A DNA stretch of 64,000 bases from Siphonodentalium dalli (taxonomy: Eukaryota > Mollusca > Scaphopoda > Gadilida > Siphonodentaliidae), in NCBI GenBank assembly GCA_032622095.1, contig CP136061.1, forward strand, positions 137,417,587 to 137,481,586, in the 5' to 3' direction. Of the stretch, positions 1-11,659 are shown in pieces. The position numbers and the translations under genes were made by a program. A model generated the notes under the pieces. It was not told the DNA's origin, did no database searches, and saw only the letters and a list, made by a program, of their open reading frames with translations. How positions within the stretch are numbered: the stretch's first letter is position 1; each line of letters begins with the position of its first letter.

Positions 1-911
1 CGCTTGTTTGCAGACGACTGCTTGTTGTACAGGGCAGTAAAATCCAAAAAAGACACTAAACTGCTCCAGGAAGACCTTGACAACCTTCAACTTTGGGAAA
101 AGAAGTGGCAAATGGAATTCAATGCGGACAAATGCGAGATTATACGTATTACAAACAAAAGGAAACGAAATGTCTTGGAAACCCAGTACACCATTCATGG
201 GAAACCACTACGATGTGTGAACTCTGCAAGGTATCTCGGTGTCAACATCAAGGAGAATGTTAGTTAGAACGACCATGTTGCTAAGATCTGTAAAAAGGCA
301 AATTCTACAACAGCCTTCATTGGAAGAAATCTAACCAACTGCAGCCCCAACATCAAGGAGCAGTGTTACAATGCCATGGTGCGTCCAATAGTAGAGTACT
401 CATCGACTGTATGGAACCCACACACAGCGGAAAACATCAAGAAAATAGAGAAAGTTCAACTGAGAGCAGCCAGAATGGTCCAGAACAACTACAACTGGAG
501 GAGCAGCGGAGGAGCAGCCCAAAAACGATGGTGAAAAACCTTGGATGGAAATCACTTGAAGAAAGACGAAAAGATGCCACCTTGACTATGTTCTTCAAGT
601 GTATCAAAGGACTGGTCGTCACCAATCAAGCTACTCCACTCGTGAAGAGCAGAACCAACGACAGCTCACGAGGCCACAACCAGCGCTACACACAACATCA
701 TGTGAGAGTAGATGTATATAAATACTCCTTCTTTCCGTCTGCCATACGGATGTGGAACGCCCTATCTAAAGAGGCAGTGGCATGCACCTCCCTGGAAGAC
801 TTTCAGAAGGAGCTCTCTGCTCAAAACAGGCTAGCTGAGGATGACAGAACAGATATTTTAATTTCACTCATGATGATTTTACTTGTAATATACACAATAT
901 CCTTGTTTTAA
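1..911 (+). pseudogene. Non-LTR retrotransposon (LINE) reverse transcriptase, C-terminal part, broken
   Basis: The reading frame enters from the left edge with the FADD catalytic box of reverse transcriptase (residues 3-6 of the frame starting at base 1). It continues through blocks typical of jockey/CR1-like LINE enzymes: an NADKCE segment, RYLGVNI, MVRPIVEYSSTVWNP, LGWKSLEERR and FFPSAIRMWNALS. The frame is broken twice. A TAG at 265-267 replaces the Trp codon expected in the SWNDHV block, and a shift from frame 1 to frame 3 occurs around 508-545. After that the protein runs to a stop at 909-911. Nothing upstream of the FADD box is in the window. It would have copied element RNA into DNA at a nick, but it cannot do so now. 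Family assignment within the LINEs is tentative. Confidence 0.85.
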
Positions 912-1031
912 AATCACCAATATTGGTTTTTAACGACATCCTCATCCGCCTGTGCGCACAAATGCGATAATATTCCCACAGAAACCTTCTGCAGGGAGTT
1001 GCATTTTATCGGAAGAAGAAGAAGAAGAAGA
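912..1031 (+). repeat. LINE 3' untranslated region ending in a (GAA)n tail
   Basis: About 100 bases of non-coding DNA follow the reverse transcriptase stop and end in a run of GAA triplets at 1011-1030. Many CR1/RTE-type LINEs end in a short simple repeat instead of poly(A), so this is probably the original 3' end of the element. Confidence 0.6.
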
Positions 1032-1329
1032 TTTGGCTGTTGGGTTTCTGACAGAACAAAATTGTCTCGACTTGGAAAATTGCTTGGTAGACATGCTGTA
1101 TGAAAATATACATATAGGATTCAGTGGTCATGTGACCTTTTCAAAGATGGTCATAAGAAGATGAGCCATGCCATGTGCTAATCAATTACCAACATCTATT
1201 AGCGATATTGAAAAAAAAAATACAAAAAGTTATAGCACATACAATATATTTACTTTAGCCATTTGTTCCTGGATATACTTGAAATGGAGACATGCTGGTG
1301 CAAATTCAAGATGGCCGTCATGACCACAA

Positions 1330-1362
1330 AAACTATGGGTTCAAGATTCAAGATTCAATAGA
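1330..1362 (-). repeat. Possible retroelement 3' tail on the minus strand
   Basis: Read on the minus strand, this stretch contains AATAAA followed by CTCTATTGAATCTTGAATCTTGAA, a polyadenylation-like signal and then two TGAATCT-type repeats. This is the usual look of a LINE 3' tail. No coding sequence is visible next to it. The surrounding 1032-1769 shows no gene. Confidence 0.35.
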
Positions 1363-1769
1363 GTTTATTTAATACTAAATTTCATAATAATAATATATAA
1401 ACAGGACCCTGCAAAAGTTCAACTTATTGAGGTAGTACCCTTATGGTAATATATACAGATAACATTTTATCATCGTATATCATGAGGTGCAGAGCTAATA
1501 TACAAGAGTTGCAGTTGAATGAATACAGGTACCGGATGGGGGTGGGAAGGGAGGGGGCATCAATAGAGTACAATATGGTTGATTTACTTTCATGTCTATG
1601 CTGTAACCTGTTTCCTTTGGCAGCCAGTATAGATCATGGGGGCATGTCAGTTAGATGTGTGATCAGCGGTATCAATCTCAGTCCACCATATATAGATATT
1701 TGGTAGGAAAAAGGTGGTTTTGTGATGTACGTTGATAGCAACCACCAAGGGTGTTTATACCTAAGGCAG

Positions 1770-1925
1770 GTGAATGACGTCATATAATTTTTTCTATATC
1801 CATCAGTGAATTTCAAGATCGCGGGTATAGATTTTGGAGAAATTGTCACGTGATTTCCGGTTAGCAACCATGTGGAGATTGCAAAAAACGCAGAATTGGA
1901 AATGAAGCATCGCGATAAAAATGTA
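1770..1925 (+). promoter_or_regulatory. Candidate CpG-poor promoter and first exon
   Basis: A cluster of transcription factor-like sites occurs here: TGACGTCA (CRE) near 1775, CACGTG (E-box) near 1845, an ETS-like TTCCGG and a GTTAGCAACC half-site resembling an RFX box near 1857-1870. An ATG at about 1901 opens a seven-codon frame that runs into GTAAGTTAC, a good splice donor, at about 1922. No downstream exon was found, so this may be a promoter carried by a repeat, or chance. Confidence 0.25.
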
Positions 1926-2487
1926 AGTTACTACTTCACAACTTACGAAGAATTCACATGTGATTTAAGTCTATTAATTTCATTTAGACCAATTTCGTTG
2001 GTCAGCTTAATGAAAACGAAAAATGAAGAAGTCATGACAATAATCCATACAAGATTTTACAATCCACGACACGTCTTGTCAATTTGGCATGTTGTTTCTG
2101 TTGAGACCACTGCATGAAGTTACATAAATTATTCTTAGCGATATGTCGCCGAAAAAAGGCAAATTTGAGGCACATCATGTGTGGTTGCTCCACTGCGTGT
2201 CACGTATGATTCTTATTAATTTGTAATGTTTACATGGAGAGTTGGAGATAATAATTCTATTGGTTTTCATTCAACTTTCAAGCTTCAAAATAAATCAAGT
2301 TAAATTAAATTAAATTAAACAACGTTAAATATGATCCAGTTATGGTGGTAAAAAGTGGCAAATCATGACCCATATAGGTCATATGGTATTCGTATCTGAA
2401 CATAACACCATAAAATGTAGCAGATGCAACAAATAAAATATAACATCTGTGCATAAATCCATATAAATTGGATCATATATATATGCT

Positions 2488-3787
2488 ACAGATCCCTGAT
2501 GGCTGCCATGTTTTTTTTTTGCCGAATGACCCCAAAATGACTCAGTCCCATCTTCATGTCAATGTTAACAGCCATGACAAATTTCGTGATGAACGGACCA
2601 AAATTACAACCTGTATAGCCCGTGCAAAAGGATTAAGTTAAGCAAAGAGTAAAATCCAAGATGGCTGCCGACTGTTTTAAGGCCGAATGACCCCAAAATA
2701 TTCCCATCTACAAGTCAATATTAACATCCATGAGAAATTTCATGATGATCCTACCAAAGGTACGACCTGTAGATGGTTGCTGGCGGCCAAGTTTTTTGGC
2801 CATATGACACCAAAATGACTCGTTCCCATCTACATGTCAATGTCAACATCCATGACAAATTTCATAAAGATCAGAACAAAGGTACGACCTGTAGCCCGCG
2901 CCAAAGGATTTAGTCATGCAAAGAGTAAAATCCAAGATGACTGCCATTGGCCATGTTTTTTGGCCGAATGCCCCCAAAATGACTTGTTCCCATCTACATG
3001 TCAATATTAACATCCATGGCATATTTCATGATGATCAGATGAACAGAACGACCTGTAGCTCATGCTAATGGATTGAACTTTGAAATCCAAGATGGCCATG
3101 CACTGGTGGGCATGTTCTTTTTCTGAATGACCCCAAAATGACTCTTAACTATCTACTTGTCAATGTCAACAGCCATGATGATCCGACCAAAGTCACGACC
3201 TGTAGCCCATGCCAAAGGATTTAGTCATGCAAAGACTAAAATCCAAGATGGCTGCTGGCGGCCATGTTTTTCGGCCGAATGACCTCAAAATGACTCGTTC
3301 CCATCTACATGTCATTGTTAACATCGGTGACAAATTTCATGATGATCCGAACAAAGGTATGACCTGTATCCCGTGCCAAAGGATTTAGTCATGCAAAGAG
3401 TAAAATACAAGATGGCTGGCATCGGGCATGTTTTTTGGCCGAACGACCCCAACATTACTCATTCCCATCTACATGTCAATATTAACATCCATGACAAATT
3501 TCATGATGATAAGACAAACAGTACGACCTGTAGCCCGTGCTAATGGATTGAATTTTGAAATCCAAGATGGCCACTGGGGGCCATGTTTTTTTTCCGAATG
3601 ACCCCAAAATGACCCGTTCCCACCTACATGCCAATGTCAACAACTGTGACAAATTTCATGATGATCCACCCAAAGGTACGAACTGTAGACCGTGTTGTTG
3701 ATGAATTGAATCACACACACACACACGGACGACGGATACCAAGCCACGGCAATAGTTCAAACTTTACAAAGTAAAGTTGAGCTAAAA
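2488..3787 (+). mobile_element. P1-A: pearl/DINE-like element, 5'-truncated, 8 repeat units
   Basis: About eight diverged copies of a ~160 bp unit are recognised by AAGATGGCTGC, GGCCATGTTTTTTGGCC, CGTTCCCATCTACATGTCA and GTACGACCTGTAGCCCG. Two unit variants alternate, ending in AAAGGATTTAGTCATGC or AATGGATTGAATTTTG. The array is followed by a (CA)n-CGGACGACGG microsatellite at about 3712-3735. The terminal sequence then contains the hairpin ACTTTAC-AAA-GTAAAGT and ends in AAGTTGAGCTA. The 5' terminal palindrome seen in other P1 copies is missing. Non-autonomous: no protein is encoded. Confidence 0.8.
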
Positions 3788-4159
3788 AACTAGAAGTGAG
3801 GCTGTCCGAATGGGAATAAGGATACATACACCACCAGTAGGGTCCTGCGAATTGGATATTTTGATCGAATCGAATTTCAAATGGAATTCACGAAATCGAA
3901 TCGAATCGAATATCGAATCGAATCATATATGTGTGTTGCTTCTCAATTAGGCATGTTTTGTTAACGATTAGACGATTTGTGAAACGTTCTATGAACTACA
4001 TGCATGAAGTTCCATCACAACTTATGTGGCGATGAACCGTCGTTTGAGATACTATTAACTTCGATTTATAATTGTCGAGAAAAAAAAACAAATTAAAACG
4101 TCCATGCTGCCATCACAACAATTAATATATTACCACTAAACGGATTATCGGAACTAAAA

Positions 4160-4381
4160 TCATGCAAAATTTATATAGTCTGCATGTACATGCAAAATTG
4201 CAATTCGGCACTCGGAAACACTCGTTGTTATAAACTTGAAGATGCAACAACAGTCGCAGGGTAGATGATTCCATAGATGGGTAGTTGTCCCAGATGCTTG
4301 CGTTTTATACACCATGTTGCATTCATCACACGTGTAAGTCCCTGCACTGCCTGAAGCTTTATCATGTTTAAAGGTAGTCAA
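4160..4381 (-). pseudogene. hAT transposase BED zinc-finger remnant
   Basis: The minus-strand frame contains YTCDECNMVYK followed by TTTHLWNHL, which fits the Cys-x2-Cys ... His-x3-His pattern of the BED zinc finger found at the N-terminus of hAT transposases. The first codons fall in the inverted repeat of the neighbouring MITE, so the true start has been lost. The rest of the transposase is absent. It lies inside a hAT element, which supports the assignment. Confidence 0.6.
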
Positions 4382-4896
4382 TCCGAACAGAGGGTCCCCA
4401 TCTCAACAGATTCCAACAACAACAATCCGATCAGAGGGTCCTATATTACTATTTCTTTGGCTTTGGGGGTAAAAAATATTTGATTCGAGTCGAGGAACCC
4501 ATCAAACAAAGCTCATAGTTATTAGATATTGATTTTTGAAATTTGTTATTTACTCGAGATGAGTACTAATAATTTTTGAAATTTGTTATTTACTCGAGAT
4601 GAGTACTAATAATTGCCTTCAACTGCCGTAATCTGCTCGGGATGTGTACACCAAAATCTATTCAAACAGACAAGGATGGATAACTCTAAAATCAAGTGGT
4701 AATAATAACGCAATTTTGACTGAGTTCTGGGCCAGAAAGTATTCCCGATAATGAAAAATAATAGATTTCTAAAATCGATATCTAACAAATCTGAGCTTTG
4801 ATGGGTGACTTCCTCGACTCGAATAAAATATTTTTGACCCCCAAAGCCATTGAAATAGTAATTGAGAGGAGTTTTATCGGATTGAGTACCTTTAAA
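4367..4896. mobile_element. MITE, ends TTTAAAGGTACTCAATCCGA, copy 1
   Basis: The left end TTTAAAGGTAGTCAATCCGA is matched at the right by CGGATTGAGTACCTTTAAA. A second inverted pair lies inside: the region around 4450-4500 (CTTTGGGGGTAAAAAATATT) against 4805-4850. A second copy of the same element lies at 23567-24017. It sits within a hAT element. Superfamily not recognised. Confidence 0.65.
4533..4612. repeat. 40-bp direct duplication
   Basis: Two identical 40-base units, each running from TTTTTGAAATTTG to GAGTACTAATAA, lie head to tail inside the MITE. Identity suggests a recent slippage or unequal exchange event. Confidence 0.8.
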
Positions 4897-5584
4897 ATAA
4901 ACATGAATGACTGTCGACATTTTGTCCAGTGTAAACGAAAGCTCCGAAACTGAAAGACAACTTCAAAAGAAAACACCGCCAAAATGCTCTTTTCAACACC
5001 GGGAACACGTGTTGTTTACAGTCTCAACGATATTACATAACGCGGAATCTGAGACGGATAGACGATGGATAACGCTATCGGTTGCTCAGTCTCATAGCAA
5101 CCGATAGCTACTCGCGTCGTCGGTCCATCGGCAATCTCCGAGCTTTTGCTACCATTTTAAAGCTATAATTCCCGTCGTATTTAGTCGTCCTATAGTGGCT
5201 AATTGCTGGCTATAATTATATTTAATAGCATGCGAACATCCGCGATGTAGAATAAGAATTATTAGGTGTATATATACATAATTTTTTGGAATTAAATGCC
5301 ACAAAAACAGCTAAGATCGACATGTGTACTTGTCCATAAACAGCTTACGTTTCCGTCAAAGTATATTCAAAATTTCGAGTTGGCAATTTCGACTCGAATT
5401 CGAATTTGACTTTCGAATCGAATCTGGAATCGAATATCGAATATTCGCAGGAGCCTAACCACCAGTGCAATTGGGCGACACAAAGGGTAGCGTCAGTTGT
5501 TTGAAAAAAAAATACAAGCTGGAAAAAAATTATACATGTTGCAAAATTAGAAAAGTAGAAAAAGGGAGATAACTCCACTCAATT

Positions 5585-5658
5585 AAAAGTGTCAAATGAA
5601 ACTGTAGCTCAACTTGGAGAGGGGATAATTTCATGTGTTACAGTCAATTGAGTGCTTA
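5585..5658 (+). repeat. P1 5' end fragment, left part of a split copy
   Basis: GTGTCAAATGAAACTGTAGCTCAACTTGG, then GTTACAGTCAATTGAGTGCTTA, matches the 5' terminal region of the P1 family. The match resumes at 9866 with TTAGGAATGCGGAAAGTTGAA, so the copy has been split by the 4.2 kb element between. The TTA at 5656-5658 is repeated at 9866-9868. Confidence 0.65.
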
Positions 5659-6959
5659 TAGTGGAGTAGATTAGTAAAAGAATTGTTCACTTCGTGCCTA
5701 AAGCATGACATTTTGCACATATGTACATATTCCCATACCAATTGATATTAGATATGGAGCCATGCTGAAATTTCACTTTAACCCCACTTTTAAGGGGTTT
5801 TCCGAATTTAAAGAGCGTTTCGTGATTATATAATTTATTAAATGTCACTATTAATCTTATCATGGAATCTGTGATTTAAAATTAGGCATATACAGTAAGT
5901 ATTTCTCTGTGAGATATAATGGCACATTCTAAGGGCGAAATTGGAACTCCCCGTTCAAGATGACCATCAAAATGGCAGCTGTATGTGGAAAATTTGACGT
6001 TTTATCACTAATATCTTCTAGACCAGTTTCTTCTGTATGGAACTGGACCGGAAATGTGAATTTATTTTGTATTATTTATGTTAACTGATCATTGGAGTAA
6101 TGAAATATGCCATTCATGTGATCCCAGCCCACTTCCAATCCCTCAATAATTCAATTTTACAGAAAGCTGTATGAAATTTCACCAAAAATCTCTATTTGGA
6201 TTTTAGTCATCTTTCCACTAGAAATGAGCAGAACTCTGCAAAGTAATTGAGGCATACCATTGCTCATGAATATTTCAACTCAATGGAGCCAAAATGGTAA
6301 CTTTTGCTCAAAATGGCGGCCAAAATATGGAAAATGGTAAATATAGTCCCAGAGTGCCATGCAATCGATCAAAAGTCGCGGATGATGAATAAAATTGACT
6401 GTTCTGTCACATATACATTGAATACTAACATTTATAATGCATTTTGGATAAGCGTTACTATTACATTTAATACCAACATTATTGGAATTTTCTCTCAAAA
6501 TCAACAAAAAAATCATTTTTCAGGTTTGCACCATTTTTTCAAGTAAAATGGAACTATCTTTGGTGTTTGTTTTTATCCGTCTTAAATTCGTCACAATGAG
6601 AACTATCTATGGTGTTATTGTTTTGATCCATCTTAAATGTCTCACTTTGATGTGTTTTTAGAAAAACAAACTCAAGCTAACTTGCAAAATGTCCACAAGT
6701 TTGTAGAACAGTTGATATTTTCAAATATATGCCGGAAATTATTCTTTGCTCTTCTGTAGGCCTTTTAGAAAGTCAAACAAGGAGATGAGTGAAAAACTGC
6801 TTAATAACATCAAATTCTGGGCCATTGGCATAAAGATTGATTAACGCATGTCGTGAACACCGTTTCCTCCATTGTGCATATAAAAAGCCGCCATGATGAA
6901 GAACTCTCTAACATTAAATAATAATTAAACAGCTAATAGCATATACTTGAGTCATTATG

Positions 6960-8090
6960 GAAAGTGATAGCCACCAAAGGTCCAACTATACAACTCACCC
7001 ATGACAAAGCAATCATGTTATTTATACATGAGCACCACACAAATGACCATGTAGCCATTCCCTTTATACACATACACCTCACCATGGCTATACAACCACA
7101 ATTGGGTTTACCCGTAAACCACACACGTGACTACACAGCCATGAGTCACCATTCAGGTACATTGACACCTCATCATTGACCATACGTACCTTCTTGATAT
7201 AGCAATACAACGCACACCACCTCACCATTGGCCATACAGTCACTCCCTGTATACCGTTTCTTCACACCCATGACCATATACCCACTCATGATATACATAT
7301 ACACCCCACTCATTACCATAGAGTCAATCCAGGTATACACATCACCAATGGATATACCAATATCCTGCACGACCATTCGTACACTCCAGATTTGCATATA
7401 CACCTCGCCCATGAAAATTCAGCCACTCGATGTCTACTCACACACCCCATCCATGATCATACAGCTACTCTCTCTGTAAGTATATACACCCTCCAATGGC
7501 AATACAGCCATGGCAGAGATGCATATACATCACATATACATGTACAACCATGACCACAAGGACACTTCATATATACCCACACACCGCCAATGACCATCCA
7601 GCCATACTCCAGGCATGCAAAAACACTTCAACAATCATGACCGTAGTCATTCCATGAACACCTATATACATTAGACATAAGCATACAACCACTCCCTATT
7701 TATTTATTCATACAACGACAGTCCCACACATGATCATACAGCCAACATATGTATACATGTACACCCATGGTCACCCAAGGCACCATGTATATCCCACACA
7801 TGACCATACAGTCACTCCATATATACATAAACAACACACAGGTAAACATACAGCTACTATCATTACACCCATACACCACTTCATTAACCATACAAACAAT
7901 CCTTGTATATATATTCACCTCACACATGACCATAAAGTCACCCCTTGTGTACCTATTCATCTCACCATAGACACACCAGCTCATCACCATATGGCCACTC
8001 CTTCGCACATTCATAACCATACAATAGCTCCCTGTAGAACTATTCACCTTATCTATGACCCCACATTCAATCCCTGGCTGCTGTTTGGAC
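6960..8090. repeat. Degenerate CCATACAGCCACTCC minisatellite
   Basis: Loose repeats of about 45-60 bp recur over a kilobase, each containing versions of CATGACCATACAGTCACTCC, a TATATACA segment and CACCTCAC. The sequence is poor in G on the plus strand, which leaves overlapping open frames on both strands; I do not regard these as genes. It lies within the 5659-9865 element. Confidence 0.7.
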
Positions 8091-8394
8091 ATACACCATA
8101 TATTAAGTTGATCTCCATGCTAATTGTGGAGAGCAGCCACATAATATGGTTTCAATCAGTTCCGTTTAGACGTTCTGCCCATTTCCATTTAAAAATATGG
8201 CCAGTCCCAGAAGACATACTACAGTTCATCATTTAAAAGGAATTTGTCATGCCTCAGAAGGTACAGAGACAATGAGAATGAAACATGTTGTAGTCATAAA
8301 TAAAAACAAGAGGTGGCATCAGGGATGCTGTGTCTCGTGTTCGGTGGCTTACCGCCGGTGGCTACCAATTGGTGTGCATCAGTATCGGTAGACT

Positions 8395-9427
8395 AATTAA
8401 TAGGTAAAATCGAAAAATGACTAATTAAGGGCCATAACTCTATCAAATTTTATCGGGCCAGGCTGGTTTTCGAACTCGTCCGAAATATTCTTGGCAAGTA
8501 TGTCTATTCCAAATTTTAAACAAATCGGAGGACATTTGTTGAAGTTATCTCGCTAACGAGCTAAAAATTCACGAAAAATTACTAATTAAGGGCCATAACT
8601 CTATCAAATTTTATTGGGCCAGGCTGGTTTATCGAACTCGTCCAGGATATTATTGGAAGACACTTATATACCAAATTTTAGTTGAATCGGATGACGTTTG
8701 TTGAAGTTATCGCGCTAACGATCTCAAAATTGGTACAAAATGACTACTTAAGGACCATAACTCTATCAAATTTTATCGGACCGGGCCGGTTTTCTAACTC
8801 GTCCGAGGTATTCTTGGGAGACACCTATATATCAAAATTTCAATCAAATAGGATGATGTTTGTTAAATTATCGTGCTAACGAGCTGAAAATTTGTGAAAA
8901 AATGACTAATTAAGGGCCATAACTCTATCAAATTTTATCAGACCTGGCCGGTTTTCGAACTCGTCCGAGATATTCTTGGGAGACACCTATATACCAAATT
9001 TCAATCAAATCGGATAACGTTTGTTGAAGTTATCGCGCTAACGAGCTGAAAATTCGTGAAAAATGACTAATTAAGGGCCATTACTCTATCAAATTTTATC
9101 GGACCAGGCCGGTTTTCGAAATTGTCCGAGATATTCTTGGGAGACACCTATATCCCAAATTTCAATCAAATCAGATAACGTTTGTTGAAGTTGTTGCGCT
9201 AACGAGCCTAAAATCAGTGAAAAATGGCAAAGGGCCATAACTCTGTAATAAATGTGCAGATTTTTTGTCTGCGGCTTACATGCATGGATATGTACTCACA
9301 CACCAATTTTTTTTTTAATCCGTCAATAAACGGTTGAGTTATAAGCAAAACACCCCGCCCGCCAGCCGTCCGTCCGCCCACCGTCCCTCATCAAACTATA
9401 AGTCGAGTTTTGGAAAAAAACTCGACT
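8395..9427 (+). mobile_element. P2: tandem-repeat element with terminal hairpin
   Basis: About five copies of a 161-bp unit start at 8429, 8590, 8752, 8914 and 9075 and are marked by GGGCCATAACTCTATCAAA and GAAGTTATCGCGCTAACGAG. After the array comes a CCGTCCGTCC-type microsatellite (9364-9387). The end is a hairpin AGTCGAGTTTT/AAAACTCGACT (9401-9427). This is the array-microsatellite-hairpin plan of pearl/DINE-like elements. No coding capacity. Confidence 0.7.
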
Positions 9428-9865
9428 AAAAATTGGCTTAAGCATAACATGGTAATAACCAAGTGAGTTATAATTTGCTAACTCTTGGGAACAGAGAATA
9501 ATGTTTCTAAAAACACATTCGTGTGACGCATTTAAGACAGATCAAAACAATAGACATACCAAAGATAGTTAGTTCCATTTACTCAAATAAATGGCCCAAA
9601 CCTGAAAAGTTAATTTTTGCCAATTTTGATGTCAAGTTTGTGAACGAAAAATCCAATAATTCTGGTAATGACAGTGGTTACATTAGTAACACTTAACCAA
9701 TGTGCATCAGAATTGTTAGAATTTAAAGTATATAAGACAGAATTGCCAATTTTACTACATATCTAATATCAATAAGTATGTGAATATGCACATATGTGCA
9801 AAGTTTCATGTCTTAGTCACAATTTGAACAATTGCCTTGAAAATTTAATTTAATCTACTCCACTA

Positions 9866-9910
9866 TTAGGAATGCGGAAAGTTGAAATATGGCATGGTCC
9901 AAAGCCGAAG
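9866..9910 (+). repeat. P1 5' end fragment, right part of the split copy
   Basis: TTAGGAATGCGGAAAGTTGAA continues the P1 5' region that stops at 5658. The following 9911-11659 contains no gene or clear repeat that I can recognise; it is AT-rich with a poly(C) run near 10043. Confidence 0.55.
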
Positions 9911-11659
9911 CTAATGGATTGATTTTTTGCTTTCATTGCATACATTGTATATTGATATTTACTGTACTAACTTAGAGTAAATTATTTCGTTGGAAGTTGA
10001 TTTCCTGGTTGGGCCAAACCATGGAATCCACAAATAATAGACCCCCCCACAAATTAAAAGGATTTTACAGTATGCCAGACATAATTTTCATATTTATAGT
10101 TGAACAATTATTTATCTAACCTAAGCCAATTAAAGGTTTGTCTATGGTACTCATACATTCACAAATCAAATGTAAGAATGCATAGCTAATTACAAATAAG
10201 AACTCGGTATGTAAACAATTTTAATGCAATTCAGACTGTATTATTAAAGAAAGATTTATGCTAAGTAAGCTCAATTTTATAGTCATTATAAACCAGGAAG
10301 ATTTTAAATTTCATCCAATGACAGCTTATAATAGATATCTATGTCAATCTAATCTCCAGTGTACCTAATCTAGTACCTAGGTAGTCATTGACCTTGGTTG
10401 ATAATTAGCACAGATGAAATTTAAAGTCATCTTATCGACTTATTTGGGTGCGTGAAACTGATAAGTTAGTATTCATGTGCTATGTCAACTGGAGGAATGT
10501 AGCATTCTACTGACATTGCCGATCGACCGTACCACTTCATAGAATATATCGTCCTAATAGGCTCAATAGTAAATATTTACTTCTCTATTGGGGATGCAGC
10601 TATTGGCAATAAACTAATGAAAATGATTTTGCCATCAAGAGTAACTGCATTTAATTAATATATAAGAATGACGATGCGTGTTGTCAATTTGGATATTATA
10701 TTTGTAAAATAACTACCTTGAGCAAGATTATTCTCCATTTCTATATGATCACCACACCGGAGTGTTTCACATCATTTTAAAGGTTCTGATTGAACAAAAG
10801 CTTCTTGATATTTGTTGCCACAGCTATTTTATTAGTTGGTTTATGAACATCAGGGAAAAAAATCTCTAGGTGGAGGAGGGAACAAAAAGGAAAATTAAAA
10901 ACCCAGATAGGTTTGCAATTATTTCATATAATGCTGATGAATGCAATCTCATATATTCACTTAAAACCATTTTTTTTGTGAATAAAAATAATTGTAATAC
11001 GACCCTGCCTAACTATGCTTAAAAGCCATGTCCTGATTGGCCAGTGGCCCGAGTTACCATGGCTATCTCGTTCCAGTTTTGTGGTACAATTCTACTTTTT
11101 CCAATTGTACCACGAAACAATCGGTTTATTCAGATCGCCGCACGCGACTTTTCCCGTCTTTTCTAACTCCACGCAAACGGGGCATCAACGGAGTACACCC
11201 GCACCCGTAACACTTTGAATTTTTCTACATCTTGACAATCTTGCGAATTTTCTAGCGATTTGTCGCTTGAAACCAGTTTGGTTGCCAATGAATATGGTCC
11301 AAATGATGTTATGGTATATTGATATATGTTACGACCAAAGAAAGTTACTTAATAAGTATATTAAATGACAAAATAAATCCATGGGGCCGGGCTGTGCATT
11401 CGTCGATTCGAATCTCGATCATATTCGATATTTCGGAATCAAGTTGAAAATGAAAGCGTTTGTTCACCAGTATACAGAAGGGGAATAAGATTAGTTTAGT
11501 AAACTAGATCATTTAGATCGCTTTGTGTAAGGAAAATGGTCCATAGTCGATGATCATATTCATGTTGTCCCAACAACGTTCAAAACAGAAATGACCGAAA
11601 TCGTATTTCCTGTACAATTTAAATGACACGCACGGGTGCCGCTGAAAACACATCGTTTT

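Larger units (their letters stand above)
3838..5457 (-). mobile_element. Non-autonomous hAT transposon with 8-bp target duplication
   Basis: The ends are near-perfect inverted repeats: TAGGGTCCTGCGAAT at the left and ATTCGCAGGAGCCTA at the right. They are flanked by the 8-bp direct repeat ACCACCAG (3830-3837 and 5458-5465). An 8-bp duplication and TAG...CTA ends are characteristic of hAT transposons. Subterminal regions are rich in GAATC/ATCGAAT motifs, the kind of short repeat that hAT transposases bind. A remnant of the transposase N-terminal BED finger survives on the minus strand (4160-4381). A MITE (4367-4896) has inserted inside. The element is 1.62 kb, too short to encode a full transposase of about 600 residues. 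Confidence 0.85.
5659..9865. mobile_element. 4.2 kb inverted-repeat element with TTA duplication (PIF/Harbinger-like)
   Basis: The ends are TAGTGGAGTAGATT and AATCTACTCCACTA, and the interrupted P1 copy defines the boundaries and a 3-bp TTA duplication. A 3-bp TTA/TAA duplication is typical of PIF/Harbinger, but the terminal motif is not diagnostic. Beyond the short ends, long diverged arms match in inverse orientation: about 5660-5770 and 6390-6670 against 9495-9860. The left arm has about 600 bp of extra sequence. Inside lie a degenerate minisatellite (6960-8090) and a P2 element (8395-9427). No transposase is visible. Confidence 0.6.

Noticed and set aside
2488-3787. Regular repeats resembling a CRISPR array
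   Set aside because: Units are ~160 bp with no short conserved repeat and unique spacers. The context is eukaryotic and the ends are those of a mobile element.
7173-8236. Overlapping open frames of 73-168 codons on both strands
   Set aside because: They follow a G-poor degenerate minisatellite, are open on both strands and have repetitive, low-complexity translations.
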